A stretch of 64,000 nt of DNA from Candidatus Izemoplasmatales bacterium (GCA_041649275.1 JBAZNL010000002.1:124001-188000); one strand, 5' to 3'. Positions 51,715 to 61,916 are shown, counted from the first letter of the stretch. The notes: generated from the sequence alone by a model not told the origin. Program-made: numbers and translations.

Positions 51715-54031
51715 GAAGAAACTGGTCCTCGCCGCGCTCGTCGTCGTCTTCTCGGCGGCCTTCATGGTCCCCGTCCTCTCCGCCCTCCGGGACGGCCGCA
51801 CCGGCATCTCGATCGAGGCCTCCTACGCGCTCTCGACAGGCTCGAACTTCTTCGGCAAAGTCGAGGACACGACCCCCGCACCGGTCCCCGACGACGTCGC
51901 CGCGACGCTCGTGACGAAGCAGTACGCCCTCGTCGCGACCGTCGGCGACCTCTCCCTCTACGTCCGCGAACGCTTCTTCCAGATCGCCGTGTACGATGCG
52001 GCGGCGGACTACCTCTGGTACTCCGTCTATCCCGAGTACCTGTCGCTCGGCTACTCGGGCGCGTCCCGCTTCTTCATCGAATCGGGCGTCGTGATCGAAT
52101 ACTACAACATGGACAATATCCAGCAGGAGGATTCGAAATCCTACCTCTCCGGATCGAAGTACAACGTCGGGATCACCTACGACTACGAGACCGTCGCGGA
52201 CGGCGTGCTCGCGCACCTCGACTTCGCCGACCTGGCGATCAAGTTCGACGTCGTCGTCCGGCTCGACGAAGGCCGGCTCGTCGTCTCGATGCCGCGCGAC
52301 TCGATCGTCGAGGAGCAGATCGAGGAACCCTTCCTCAATCTCGACGGATCGACCGGCATCCGGATCGTCGAGAACAAGCTGAAGGCGGTCTACCTCTTCC
52401 CGTACTTCGGCGCGAACAACTACCAGATCAACGGCTACGCCTTCGTCCCGGACGGTTCGGGGGCGCTCCTCCGCTACACCGACCAGCGGTCCGCGACCGC
52501 CTACGTCGAACGCATCTACGGCGTCGACGAGGGCATCGGCCAGTCCGAGACCACGGCCGCCTCATGGTATCTGAACGAGGAGCTGACCGCGACCCTCCCG
52601 GTCTACGGGATCAACCACGGCTACCGCCAGGCGGCCTTCCTCGCGGTCGTCACGGCCGGATCGGGGACGACGGAGATCCACTCCTATCCCTACGGCTACA
52701 TGACCTACACGATCAACACCACCTTCTTCAAGTTCATCGTGCGCGAACGCTACACGATCCAGACGTCCTCGAACGCCTCCGACTCCTTCCAACTCATCAA
52801 CAAGGATCCGTACCCCTCCGACTTCACGGTCGAGTACCGCTTCCTGGCGGGCGAGGACGCCTCCTACGCCGGCATGGCCAAATCCTACCGCGACTTCCTC
52901 GGGATCGTTCCCGACGGCGCGGCCGGACGGGCGGCGACGCTGATCCAGGCGATCGGACTCGATTACAAGCGCGGTCTCTTCGGAAAGGACTACGTCGCCG
53001 CGACGACCTACGCCGACCTCGACCGGATCGTCACCGAACTCGGGGACGCGGGCGTCGACCTCGACGTCGCCTACCTCGGCTGGAACGCCGGCGGCTTCTA
53101 CGACAACGTCGGCGCGACGCCGCGGGCCTCGACGCTCCTCGGCGGCACCGTCGCCTGGAAGGACCTGGTCGCGGGACTGGCCGCCTCCGGAACCGGTCTC
53201 TACGCCTACGCCGACCCGCTCGTCGCCTTCTCGGCGGCGCTCGGCGACGGCGTCGTGAAGAAGATCACCCTGACCAACTTCGCCACCGACGCGATGGTCA
53301 CCTCGCTCTTCCCGGGCGTCTGGTTCCGAAGCCCCGCGGCCGTCGCGGAGTCGATCCTCGACGTTGCCGCCCGGTACGAACGCCTCGGCGTCGGCGCCTT
53401 CGCGCTCGACACCGTCGGCGAGGAACTCTTCAGCTACCGCGAGGACGGCGTCGACCGTTACCGCGAACAGACGCTGGCGATCCTCACGGCCGAACTGGCG
53501 GAACTGGACGCATACGACCTCGCGCTCTACCGTCCGAACGGATATCTCTGGAACCTGATCGACGCCTATCTCCTCGCGCCGATCGAGTCGAACAAGTACG
53601 CCTACGTGACCGACTCGGTGCCGTTCGTCTCGCTCGTCCTGCACGGCGCGGCCGACCTCTACTCGCCGTACGTGAACTACGTCTCCGACGATGCCGTGTT
53701 CGCCCTCCGGCTGATCGAGTACGGCATCATGCCTTCCTTCCTGATCACCGCCGAGCCGACGCATCGGCTCCGCTACACCAACTCCGCCTACGTCTACACC
53801 TCGCACTACGACCTCTGGAAGGACACGATCGCGGCGATGCACGCCGAGGTCGGAGGCGTCCTCGGGACCGTCGCCGGCGAGACGATGACCTACCACCGCT
53901 ACGTCGCCGACGGCGTCGCCGAGACGACCTACGGAAACGGCGTCCGGATCTACGTGAACTACGGCGAGACCGACTTCAACGCCGGCGGGACCACGGTCCC
54001 GGCCGGATCCGCCCGGGCGGTGAGACCGTGA
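51707..54031 (+). CDS. DUF5696 extracytoplasmic protein
   Basis: This 774-residue protein reads from GTG 51707 (overlapping the previous gene). It has a signal peptide or N-terminal anchor (about 5-25). Most of the length matches DUF5696 style: YAFVPDGSGALLRY near 245-258, GINHGYRQAAFLAVV, a long beta-sandwich domain and a TIM-barrel-like C-terminal half (YLGWNAGGFYDN, FALDTVGEELFSYREDG, YRPNGYLW). The barrel may be a degenerate or uncharacterised glycosidase. It lies between two permease pairs, as in related clusters. Catalytic residues cannot be assigned with confidence. Confidence 0.72.
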   Translation: MIRKKLVLAALVVVFSAAFMVPVLSALRDGRTGISIEASYALSTGSNFFGKVEDTTPAPVPDDVAATLVTKQYALVATVGDLSLYVRERFFQIAVYDAAADYLWYSVYPEYLSLGYSGASRFFIESGVVIEYYNMDNIQQEDSKSYLSGSKYNVGITYDYETVADGVLAHLDFADLAIKFDVVVRLDEGRLVVSMPRDSIVEEQIEEPFLNLDGSTGIRIVENKLKAVYLFPYFGANNYQINGYAFVPDGSGALLRYTDQRSATAYVERIYGVDEGIGQSETTAASWYLNEELTATLPVYGINHGYRQAAFLAVVTAGSGTTEIHSYPYGYMTYTINTTFFKFIVRERYTIQTSSNASDSFQLINKDPYPSDFTVEYRFLAGEDASYAGMAKSYRDFLGIVPDGAAGRAATLIQAIGLDYKRGLFGKDYVAATTYADLDRIVTELGDAGVDLDVAYLGWNAGGFYDNVGATPRASTLLGGTVAWKDLVAGLAASGTGLYAYADPLVAFSAALGDGVVKKITLTNFATDAMVTSLFPGVWFRSPAAVAESILDVAARYERLGVGAFALDTVGEELFSYREDGVDRYREQTLAILTAELAELDAYDLALYRPNGYLWNLIDAYLLAPIESNKYAYVTDSVPFVSLVLHGAADLYSPYVNYVSDDAVFALRLIEYGIMPSFLITAEPTHRLRYTNSAYVYTSHYDLWKDTIAAMHAEVGGVLGTVAGETMTYHRYVADGVAETTYGNGVRIYVNYGETDFNAGGTTVPAGSARAVRP

Positions 54032-55134
54032 AGCGGCTTCTTCGGAAGTTGTACGACACCGTCCTCGCCAAGCCGGTCGCGGGTCTGAAGACCCTCATCG
54101 GAAAGGCGTCGCGGGCGCTCACGTCCAAGGTCGTCGAACCGCTGCGGGTGTGGCGGATCCGGACCGTCGACCCCGTCCTCGCGAAGGTCGGACGCGCCCT
54201 CGGGCTGCCCACCGTCGCCCGCTTCCTGCGGCGGATCCCGCAGAAGTGGAAGAACATGCTCTACGGATACCTGTTCGTGATGCCCTGGCTCTTCGGCCTT
54301 GGGTTGATCGGGATCCCGCTGCTCTCCAAGTCGATCCGGATGGCGCTCTCGGAGAAGTACTACTTCATCACCGGGGTCGGCTGGCAGATTTCCGGCGAAT
54401 GGTACGAGTTCACCCAGTTCAAACGCATCTTCGCCGACCAGCCGTGGCATCTCGAACAGATCGTCGGCACCTTCCAGGACGTCGCCCTCGTGGTGCCCCT
54501 GGTGGTCGTCTTCGCCCTCATCCTCGCGCTCATGCTCAACCAGCGGATCAAGGGACGCGCCGTCTTCCGGACGATCTTCTTCATCCCCGTGATCCTGCTT
54601 TCCGGCAACATGCTCTCGAACTTCTCGAACAGCGGCCTGCTCACGGTCCCGGCGATCGCGAACGGCACGATCTCGCGGCTCCTCGCCGAGTACTTCCCGG
54701 AATTCTTCGCGACGATCGTGACGACCGCCTTCACCAAGATCGTCCTGATCCTCTGGCTCTCCGGGGTGCAGATCCTGATCTTCCTCGCCGGCCTGCAGAA
54801 GATGGACCGCTCGACCTACGAAGCCGCCGAGATCGACGGCGCCTCGATGTGGGAGACGTTCTGGAAGATCACCCTGCCGGCGCTGATCCCGCTCATGTAC
54901 ATCAACGTGATCTACACCACCGTGATCTACGCCAACCTGTCGAACAACGCGATCGTGCAGATCATCACGACGCGGTCGTCGGAACAGGGATCGCTCTCGG
55001 GGACGCTCGTCGACCAGATCAACTTCGGCCGCGCGTACTCGGCGGCGCTCTCGTGGATCCTGTTCGCGATCGAACTCACCGTCATCGGCGCCTATGCCGG
55101 CATCATCCGGCTGGCGTCGAAGCGGTACGAATAG
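54028..55134 (+). CDS. Sugar ABC transporter permease (second system, MalF type)
   Basis: This 368-residue protein is read from GTG 54028, overlapping the DUF5696 stop by four bases. It has a long basic N-terminal extension (about 75 residues), then six membrane helices and an EAAEIDGASMWETFWK EAA loop near residue 270. The extension is longer than in the 47,751 permease. The partner permease follows after 10 bases. Confidence 0.88.
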   Translation: MKRLLRKLYDTVLAKPVAGLKTLIGKASRALTSKVVEPLRVWRIRTVDPVLAKVGRALGLPTVARFLRRIPQKWKNMLYGYLFVMPWLFGLGLIGIPLLSKSIRMALSEKYYFITGVGWQISGEWYEFTQFKRIFADQPWHLEQIVGTFQDVALVVPLVVVFALILALMLNQRIKGRAVFRTIFFIPVILLSGNMLSNFSNSGLLTVPAIANGTISRLLAEYFPEFFATIVTTAFTKIVLILWLSGVQILIFLAGLQKMDRSTYEAAEIDGASMWETFWKITLPALIPLMYINVIYTTVIYANLSNNAIVQIITTRSSEQGSLSGTLVDQINFGRAYSAALSWILFAIELTVIGAYAGIIRLASKRYE

Positions 55135-55144
55135 GAGGCCGGCC

Positions 55145-56104
55145 ATGACAACCAACCGCAAGGCGAAGTTCCGCCGGCTGATGCTCGGCCGGCGCGGCAA
55201 CGACGGCCTCCTCTTCAAGATCGTCATGTACGTCCTGCTCGTCGGCATCAGCTTCATCTTCCTGTATCCGCTCCTGTCGATGCTGTCGATGTCGGTGATG
55301 TCGCTCGAGGACCTGATCGACGCGACGATCGCCTGGATCCCCCGCAACCTCACCCTCGCCAACTACGCGACGGCGTTCTCCTGGATGAACTTCGGCGAGG
55401 CGCTCAAGGCGTCGCTTCAGGTCTCGGTCTACCCGACGCTTGCGACCGTCGTCTCCTCGGCGCTCATCGGCTACGGCTTCGCCCACTTCCGGTTCTTCGG
55501 GAGAAAGGCGCTGATGGCGCTGATGGTGGCGATGTTCCTGATCCCCTCGGTCCTCACCTACATCCCGACGACGGTCCTCTACAACGACCTCTCCGTCTTC
55601 GGGATCCCGCTGAACCTGACCGAGTCGATCCGCGCCTTCACGATCCCGGCGATGCTCGGCAACGGCATCCGCCAGACGATCTTCATCCTCATCTTCTACC
55701 AGTTCTTCCGCATCATCCCGAGCGAACTCTACGAGGCGGCGGCGGTGGACGGATCCGGCGTGGTCCGGACCTTCCTCACGATCGCGGTCCCGATGGCGGC
55801 GCCGGCGTTCCTGATCTGCGGGCTGTACTCGTTCGTCTGGTACTGGAACGAGACGGCACTCGCCCGCGCCTACTTCGGGAACACCTACACGACGCTCCCG
55901 ATGGCGCTCGAAGCCTACATCAACACCTACCGCTCGCTGTACGCGCAGGGCCAGGTCAACCTCGACTCGGTCTCCTCGACGTACAACCTCGGCGTGCAAT
56001 ACGCGATGACCCTGATCACGATCGTCCCGCTTCTCGTCGTCTACCTCTTCCTGCAGAAGTGGTTCGTCGAGGGCGTCGACCGTTCGGGCATCGCCGGCAA
56101 CTGA
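55145..56104 (+). CDS. Sugar ABC transporter permease (second system, MalG/LplC type)
   Basis: This 319-residue protein starts at 55145 with AGGAGG. It has six membrane helices and an EAAAVDGSGVVRTFLT EAA loop near residue 200. It is the last transporter gene of the run. Neither pair has an ATPase gene in the window, so a shared MsmX-type ATPase encoded elsewhere is expected. Confidence 0.9.
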   Translation: MTTNRKAKFRRLMLGRRGNDGLLFKIVMYVLLVGISFIFLYPLLSMLSMSVMSLEDLIDATIAWIPRNLTLANYATAFSWMNFGEALKASLQVSVYPTLATVVSSALIGYGFAHFRFFGRKALMALMVAMFLIPSVLTYIPTTVLYNDLSVFGIPLNLTESIRAFTIPAMLGNGIRQTIFILIFYQFFRIIPSELYEAAAVDGSGVVRTFLTIAVPMAAPAFLICGLYSFVWYWNETALARAYFGNTYTTLPMALEAYINTYRSLYAQGQVNLDSVSSTYNLGVQYAMTLITIVPLLVVYLFLQKWFVEGVDRSGIAGN

Positions 56105-56154
56105 TCGACCCAAGGGATTTTCGCAACAAGAAAATACAGATGGAGGAAAAGCAC

Positions 56155-59100
56155 ATGAGAAAAGCAGCACTGGCATTCGTCATCGCCGTCGTCCTGTTCG
56201 GTCTCGCCGCATGCGATCCAATCACAACCGCGACGACCACCGCGACGACCGCGCCGACGACGGTCACCACGACCACGACCGAGCATGTCGACCAGGCCCC
56301 GACGATTGCGGGCATCGACGACGTGACGATCGAGAAGAACGCCGGCTTCGCGCCGCTCGCGGGCGTCACCGCGACCGACCCCGAGGACGGCGACATCAGC
56401 GACGATGTCCGATACACGGGCAACGTCAACCCGAACGCGGTCGGCGTCTACACCCTGACCTACACGGTCACCGACTCGTACGGCAACGTGACGACCGAAC
56501 AGCGCGTCGTCACCGTCGTCCTCACCGACACCCAGGCCCCGATCCTCGCCGGCATCGGCGCGATCACGATCTACGTCGGCGAGAGCTTCGATCCGGAAGA
56601 CGGCGTCTCGGCGATCGACACGATCGACGGCGAGGTCGACTTCTCCGTCGACGGCACGGTCGACGTCTGGACCCCGGGCGAATACACCCTCGCCTACGCG
56701 GCCGAGGACGCCGCCGGGAACGAAGCGGAACAGAACCGCGTCGTCACCGTCACCTACGGCGACTTCGTCTTCGGCGAACCGACCCTCGTCGACGATTCCG
56801 CCTTCACGGCGAACGGCGAACTGCTCACCTACGCCCCTGTCGCCGGCGGCGTCATCAACGCCGGAATCGCCCCCTTCACCTACGTGAAGGTGACCTTCAC
56901 CGGTTCCGCCGCGACCGCCGGTTCGGTCGGCATCGAACTCGGAACCCTCGTCGGCAGCATCGCCGAGATCGCCGTCGGGACGACCTCCGGATCGGCCGAA
57001 GCGGTCTACGTCCTGCTTGCGCCGCTCACCGACGCGACCCTGACGATCGACACCAATGGGCTCGTCCTCGACTTCTCCGTCGAAATCGCCTTCGCCGAGA
57101 TCCGCGACCTCGTCGCGCCGGTCCTGAACCTCCCGTCCGACGAAATCGGCTACCCGGTGAACTATCCGCTCGCCGACCTCGAGGCGCTCCTGCGCGCGAA
57201 CGTGACGGCGGTCGACGACATCGACGGTAACGTCACCGCTTCGGTCACCGTCGACCTCGGCGACCTCGACCTCGCGACCGTCGGCCTCTACACCGTCGTC
57301 TACGCGGTCGTCGACGCCGGCGGCAACGAGACCACCCTCGAACGGACCGTCGTGATCGGCAACCAGGTCGATTCCGGCATCCTCACCGACCCGACCTTCC
57401 AGAACCAGGGCGACGGCCTGTGGAACGAAAAATCCAACAACGGCGACGCCGACATCTCCTACAACGCCACCGAAGGCACGATGGACGTGCTGATCAACTC
57501 GCTCGGCGGCTGGGCATCCGCCGCGGGCGCGTACTACAAGGAAAGCTCGCTCGTCATGGAAGCCGACGTGTGGTACCAGTTCACCTTCACGGTCCGGACT
57601 TCGGAAGCCCGCAAGATGATGTTCCGCATGGGCATGGCCCTCGGCGGGTCGCCGTGGTACGACGACTTCGACGGCAACTCGAACGGCCACATCCTCAACC
57701 TCACGACCGACTGGCAGACCTTCAGCTTCTACTTCAAGCTCGACGACCTCGTCGGATCCGACGGTTCTGAACTGTTCGGCATCGAACTGAACCTCGGCTG
57801 GGTCAACTACGAGAACGCCGGCATCGGCGGCACGACCTCCTTCAAGGACGTCTACCTCTACAAGATCACGACCTCCTTCGAAGCCCCGACGATCACCCGG
57901 AACTACGGACCGACGCTTCCGACGAAACTCACCGTCGGCGACCCGCTCCCGAACTTCGCCGACTACGTCGTCGCGATGGACATGTCGCGCAACGTCCTGA
58001 CCCCGACGATCGACTCCGCCGCCGTCAACATGAACGCGGAAGGCTCCTACGACGTCGTCTACAGCGTCACGGACGATCATGACATGACCACCACCTACAC
58101 CATCACCTTCCAGGTCTTCTCCGAAGCGAACGCCGACGTCGTCGGACCGGTCGTCACGATCAAGGACGGCGTCCCGACCTCCGTCGACCAGTTCACGAAC
58201 CTCTCGGTCGACCTTACCCAGCTCGTCGACGTCGTCGACGCGGTCGACGGCATCCTCGCCGTCGACGCCTCGATGGTCGACGACGGCGGCCTCAACTTCG
58301 CCGTCGCCGGCGTCTACACCGTCACCTACACCGTCTACGACCAGTCCGGCAACGTCACCGTCTTCACGCAGGACGTCACCGTCGTCGACAAGCAGGGCCC
58401 GGCGATCACGATCGGCGACTTCACGATCAACTTCGGCGACGCCTTCGACCCGTTCGTCGGTCTCTCCGTCGTCGACAACGTCGACGGCTCGATCGCCGTC
58501 GGAAACGTCACGGTCGACGGTCTCGACCAGTTCATGGTCGATGGCTTCGCGGCCGTCGAAGGCACCTTCGACATCACCTACACCGTCTCCGACGCGCTCG
58601 GAAACGTCGGGACCAAGACCGTCTCGGTCACCGTCACGGCGATCATCTGGGATACCGAGAACGCCCAGGACCTGCTTGCGGACGGCGTCCGCGACGAAGG
58701 CCCGACGCACTCGTCCGTCGCCTACGACGCGGTCGAGGGCGCGGTCGCGATCACCGCGATCGACCCGAACACCGATTCCTGGGACCGCGCCCGCTGGGTC
58801 TATTACTTCAACGCCGGCACCGAGATCATCGCCGGACAGACCTACCGGTTCGCCATCACCGTGAAGGCCACCGTCGCCACCGAACTGCACTTCCGCGTCG
58901 GCGCGACGCTTTGGGTCGACCCGTGGATCGACGACTTCGACGGCGGCCTCACGACCGTCCTGATCGGCACCGACTACGTCACCTACCAGGTCGTCTTCAC
59001 CGCCGACAAGTCGATGGTGAACGGCAACGCCAAGTTCCAGTTCATGTACGGATACCTGCCGACCGACGCCGGCAACACGATCTACGTGAAGGAATTCCTG

Positions 59101-60915
59101 CTCATGGGAGAAGCCCAGCCGGAATACACGCACGTGACCGACCTCGTCGTCGACAACGCCTTCACCGGCTCCGCCGGCAACGGCATCACGATCGGCTCCG
59201 ACGCCGGCGAAGGCGCCGCGACGATCACCAACATCCCCGCCTACACCTACGACTGGATGACCGGCCGACTCACCTATTTCTTCGACCAGAGCGTCCTCGA
59301 GTACGGCAAGGAATACCGCTTCGCGATCACGATGAAGGCGACGACGGCCACCAAGGTCCGCTTCTGGATCGGCACCGCGCTCTTTGTCGAACCGTGGCTC
59401 GACACCTTCTCCGACTGCAAGACCGACGTGATGATCACCGACGCCTACGCGACCTACTACGTCTACTTCACCGTCGACAAGGCTTCCTTCGACGCCGAGA
59501 GCGCCCAGGCCAAGTTCGAGTTCTCGATCGGCTACCTGAACGACGCCGCGAACACCCTCTACGTGAAGGACTTCGCGATCGAGTCCGTCAAGCGCCCGCA
59601 CCTCTTCGACGGCTATGTCATCGAAGCATTCGATTACACCGACGAAGCGGCTTTCGAAGCCGTCTGGACGCATCGATACGGTCTGAACGGGGGAGCGAAC
59701 ACCGATTACGCATCCGACGACTATCTCGTCTATGACGCAGAGTACGAAGCGATGCACTTCATCCTTCACGACCCGGTCAACGAAGGATGGGATCTCGCCA
59801 AGGTCTATGGTCTCGGCCTCAACGATTTCGGCGTCACCAACGAGTACAAGTATCTGTCGTTCTACATCACCAACAACACGACCGCCAGCACCATGAAGGT
59901 CTGGCTGCATATCGGCGACAGCAAGAATGCCTACGACATGACCCTGCCGGCTCCGGGAACGACGGGATGGGCGACCATCAACGTCAACGTCCACGGCGCC
60001 GCCTCGCTGATCAGCGAATTCGCGATCGGTTTCAACAACTGGTCGTCCAACCCGGTCCACGGTTCCTTCGTCGTTTATGAAATCGTCGTCGTCAAGGACG
60101 TCGCCGAACTCGACTACCTCGAGATCGAGACGATTCCGAACGACGCCCCCGTCGTCGCGATCTCCGACGCCAGCCTCGCCCTCCTCTCGGGGATGACCCT
60201 GAAGGCTGGCGAATCGGTCGAATCGCTCCTCTCCGGCCTGCTTTCGATGATCTCGATCACCGACACGGAAGACGGCGTCATCGCCGCCACCGCGGACATG
60301 ATCGGCCTCGGCGGACTGGACCCCGCGAACCCCGTCATGGGTTCCTACACGCTGACCGTCGTCTGCCAGGACAGCCAGGGCACTGCGTCGAACACGCTCT
60401 CGATCCCGCTTTCGATCGTCACCGTCCTGGATGACTTCGAAGCCTACGCCGACGATGCGGCATTCAAGACTGCATGGACGACGAAACTGTACGGCTTCCG
60501 TTCCCAGCCCGTCGCCGGAACGACCTGGGCAGTTGCGAACGGGGCTTTGATTGCGGACGGTGAAAACAACGTTCTGCAACTCAGCTACAGTTATGCAGTG
60601 AACGGTATGAACGGCATCCGCATCAACATCACGAAGGCCGAACTCGTCGCCGCCGGTGCCACCTATGTCGGTATCTTCGTCAAAACTTCGAACGCTCTGG
60701 CTGGCACGAACTATGTACAGTGCTACAAGTATACCGCCGGCGGAGCGAACGCCGAAATCTTGAGGTATGATGTACCAGCGAACATCACGACGGGGTTCTA
60801 CATCTACATCTCCGTGAGTTCGCTAAGCGATGACACCGCCTCCATCGGACTGATGTTGAATATCGCAACAGGCAACACTGGCATCATGACTTTCGACAAT
60901 TTCGTCATCAAGTAA
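56155..60915 (+). CDS. Giant modular carbohydrate-binding surface lipoprotein
   Basis: This 1,586-residue protein has a signal peptide with lipobox AAC (Cys near 21) and a Thr/Ala linker. Ig-like DUF5011-type modules occur at about 45-120, 122-197, 335-400, 658-745 and 747-830. Lectin-like beta-sandwich modules of CBM4/9 style occur at about 421-571, 832-985, 992-1150, 1151-1320 and 1424-1586; modules two and three are clear relatives (shared FW/FRIG-TLW...PW-DDF pattern). No catalytic motif is seen. Inferred: glycan capture for the mannan system. From about 59,610 the codon choice is visibly less GC-biased, as if the C-terminal modules were acquired later. Confidence 0.8.
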   Translation: MRKAALAFVIAVVLFGLAACDPITTATTTATTAPTTVTTTTTEHVDQAPTIAGIDDVTIEKNAGFAPLAGVTATDPEDGDISDDVRYTGNVNPNAVGVYTLTYTVTDSYGNVTTEQRVVTVVLTDTQAPILAGIGAITIYVGESFDPEDGVSAIDTIDGEVDFSVDGTVDVWTPGEYTLAYAAEDAAGNEAEQNRVVTVTYGDFVFGEPTLVDDSAFTANGELLTYAPVAGGVINAGIAPFTYVKVTFTGSAATAGSVGIELGTLVGSIAEIAVGTTSGSAEAVYVLLAPLTDATLTIDTNGLVLDFSVEIAFAEIRDLVAPVLNLPSDEIGYPVNYPLADLEALLRANVTAVDDIDGNVTASVTVDLGDLDLATVGLYTVVYAVVDAGGNETTLERTVVIGNQVDSGILTDPTFQNQGDGLWNEKSNNGDADISYNATEGTMDVLINSLGGWASAAGAYYKESSLVMEADVWYQFTFTVRTSEARKMMFRMGMALGGSPWYDDFDGNSNGHILNLTTDWQTFSFYFKLDDLVGSDGSELFGIELNLGWVNYENAGIGGTTSFKDVYLYKITTSFEAPTITRNYGPTLPTKLTVGDPLPNFADYVVAMDMSRNVLTPTIDSAAVNMNAEGSYDVVYSVTDDHDMTTTYTITFQVFSEANADVVGPVVTIKDGVPTSVDQFTNLSVDLTQLVDVVDAVDGILAVDASMVDDGGLNFAVAGVYTVTYTVYDQSGNVTVFTQDVTVVDKQGPAITIGDFTINFGDAFDPFVGLSVVDNVDGSIAVGNVTVDGLDQFMVDGFAAVEGTFDITYTVSDALGNVGTKTVSVTVTAIIWDTENAQDLLADGVRDEGPTHSSVAYDAVEGAVAITAIDPNTDSWDRARWVYYFNAGTEIIAGQTYRFAITVKATVATELHFRVGATLWVDPWIDDFDGGLTTVLIGTDYVTYQVVFTADKSMVNGNAKFQFMYGYLPTDAGNTIYVKEFLLMGEAQPEYTHVTDLVVDNAFTGSAGNGITIGSDAGEGAATITNIPAYTYDWMTGRLTYFFDQSVLEYGKEYRFAITMKATTATKVRFWIGTALFVEPWLDTFSDCKTDVMITDAYATYYVYFTVDKASFDAESAQAKFEFSIGYLNDAANTLYVKDFAIESVKRPHLFDGYVIEAFDYTDEAAFEAVWTHRYGLNGGANTDYASDDYLVYDAEYEAMHFILHDPVNEGWDLAKVYGLGLNDFGVTNEYKYLSFYITNNTTASTMKVWLHIGDSKNAYDMTLPAPGTTGWATINVNVHGAASLISEFAIGFNNWSSNPVHGSFVVYEIVVVKDVAELDYLEIETIPNDAPVVAISDASLALLSGMTLKAGESVESLLSGLLSMISITDTEDGVIAATADMIGLGGLDPANPVMGSYTLTVVCQDSQGTASNTLSIPLSIVTVLDDFEAYADDAAFKTAWTTKLYGFRSQPVAGTTWAVANGALIADGENNVLQLSYSYAVNGMNGIRINITKAELVAAGATYVGIFVKTSNALAGTNYVQCYKYTAGGANAEILRYDVPANITTGFYIYISVSSLSDDTASIGLMLNIATGNTGIMTFDNFVIK

Positions 60916-60927
60916 TTCCGCTTCACG

Positions 60928-60960
60928 ACGCCGGACGGCGACCCCGTCCGGCGTTTTTTC
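60928..60960 (+). terminator. Terminator ending the glycan locus
   Basis: Perfect 11-base stem ACGCCGGACGG/CCGTCCGGCGT followed by TTTTT. Confidence 0.93.
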
Positions 60961-61043
60961 CTTTTTTCCGCCGCCCCGTCTTGCGGCGGAAGAAGGGTTA
61001 TGATAATGTAGTAATGACGACTCAAGGAGAAGAAGGCGGACCC

Positions 61044-61283
61044 ATGTTCCTACTGACGTGGCAAGAAGTCGGCGAGGCGATCGTCGCGGCGTTCCTGTGG
61101 TGGCTTGCGGGCATCCTCGGCACGCTCCAGACGGCCGTGCGGGTCAGCACCGACATCCCCTGGTACCAGTGCCTGATCAGCCAGTTGATCGTGCTCGCGA
61201 TCGCGATCCCGCTCGTGATCCTCGCAGAGAAGCGTCGGCGGAACAGGGAATTCCGGCAACGCTGCAAGCGCGGCGACCTCTAG
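61044..61283 (+). CDS. Small membrane protein, unknown function
   Basis: This 79-residue protein is read from ATG 61044 (GAAGGCGG upstream); longer in-frame starts at 60981 and 61014 exist. Two hydrophobic helices (about 8-28 and 41-61) are followed by a basic Arg-rich tail. It precedes ruvA. No family recognised. Confidence 0.5.
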   Translation: MFLLTWQEVGEAIVAAFLWWLAGILGTLQTAVRVSTDIPWYQCLISQLIVLAIAIPLVILAEKRRRNREFRQRCKRGDL

Positions 61284-61308
61284 GGTTCGCTTTCGGCATG
61301 TTTCGTGG

Positions 61309-61314
61309 TATAAT
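61309..61314 (+). promoter_or_regulatory. -10 box of ruvA
   Basis: TATAAT lies 20 bases before the ruvA start; no good -35 is seen at the usual distance. Confidence 0.5.
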
Positions 61315-61334
61315 GGCACGCGTGGGGTGATCGC

Positions 61335-61889
61335 ATGTACAGCTATCTGAAAGGCGTCGTGACGGAGATCAAGGCCGGGTCCGTGACGGTCGAGACGCAC
61401 GGCGTGGGTTACCAGTTCCTGACGCCGAACCCCTATCTCTTCGAACTCGGCAGGGAGACGACCGTCTACGTCTACCAGAAGGTCGCGGAGGACGAACTGA
61501 CGCTGTTCGGCTTCACCACCTCGGCCGCCAAGGACCTCTTCCTCAAGCTGATCACGGTGAACGGGATCGGCCCGAAGAGCGCGAACGGGATCCTCGCCAC
61601 CGGCGACGTCGGCCAGATCGCCGCGGCGATCGCCTCCGGCAACGCCAAGTTCCTCCAGAAGTTCCCCGGGATCGGCCCGAAGGCCTCCCAGCAGATCATC
61701 CTCGACCTCCAGGGCAAGATCGACCTCGAGCCGGCACCGGTGATGACCGACGCGATGGCGGACGTCGACGCCGCCCTCCAGGCGCTCGGCTACAACGCCA
61801 AGGAGATCAAGAAGGTGCTGGCCAAGCTCGACGGCGGAAAACCCGCCAACGAGCTGATCAAGGACGCGCTCAAGCTCATGTTGAAATGA
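61335..61889 (+). CDS. ruvA: Holliday junction branch migration protein RuvA
   Basis: This 184-residue protein binds Holliday junctions and loads RuvB. It has an N-terminal OB fold (MYSYLKGVVTEI, VETHGVGYQF), paired helix-hairpin-helix motifs (LITVNGIGPKSANGIL near 72-87 and FLQKFPGIGPKASQQI near 107-122) and a C-terminal RuvB-binding domain (about 140-184). Length is slightly short but complete. ruvB does not follow: a terminator and an unrelated lipoprotein gene come next. Confidence 0.96.
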   Translation: MYSYLKGVVTEIKAGSVTVETHGVGYQFLTPNPYLFELGRETTVYVYQKVAEDELTLFGFTTSAAKDLFLKLITVNGIGPKSANGILATGDVGQIAAAIASGNAKFLQKFPGIGPKASQQIILDLQGKIDLEPAPVMTDAMADVDAALQALGYNAKEIKKVLAKLDGGKPANELIKDALKLMLK

Positions 61890-61894
61890 GGACG

Positions 61895-61916
61895 CCCGCT
61901 TGTGCGGGTTTTTTTT
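61895..61916 (+). terminator. Terminator after ruvA
   Basis: CCCGC/GCGGG with loop TTGT followed by TTTTTTTT. Confidence 0.85.

Noticed and set aside
56041..60579. A 1,512-codon minus-strand open frame
   Set aside because: It is the antisense shadow of the giant lipoprotein. High-GC coding DNA rich in GAC and GTC codons leaves the opposite strand open; its translation is low-complexity Asp, Val and Arg with no domain.
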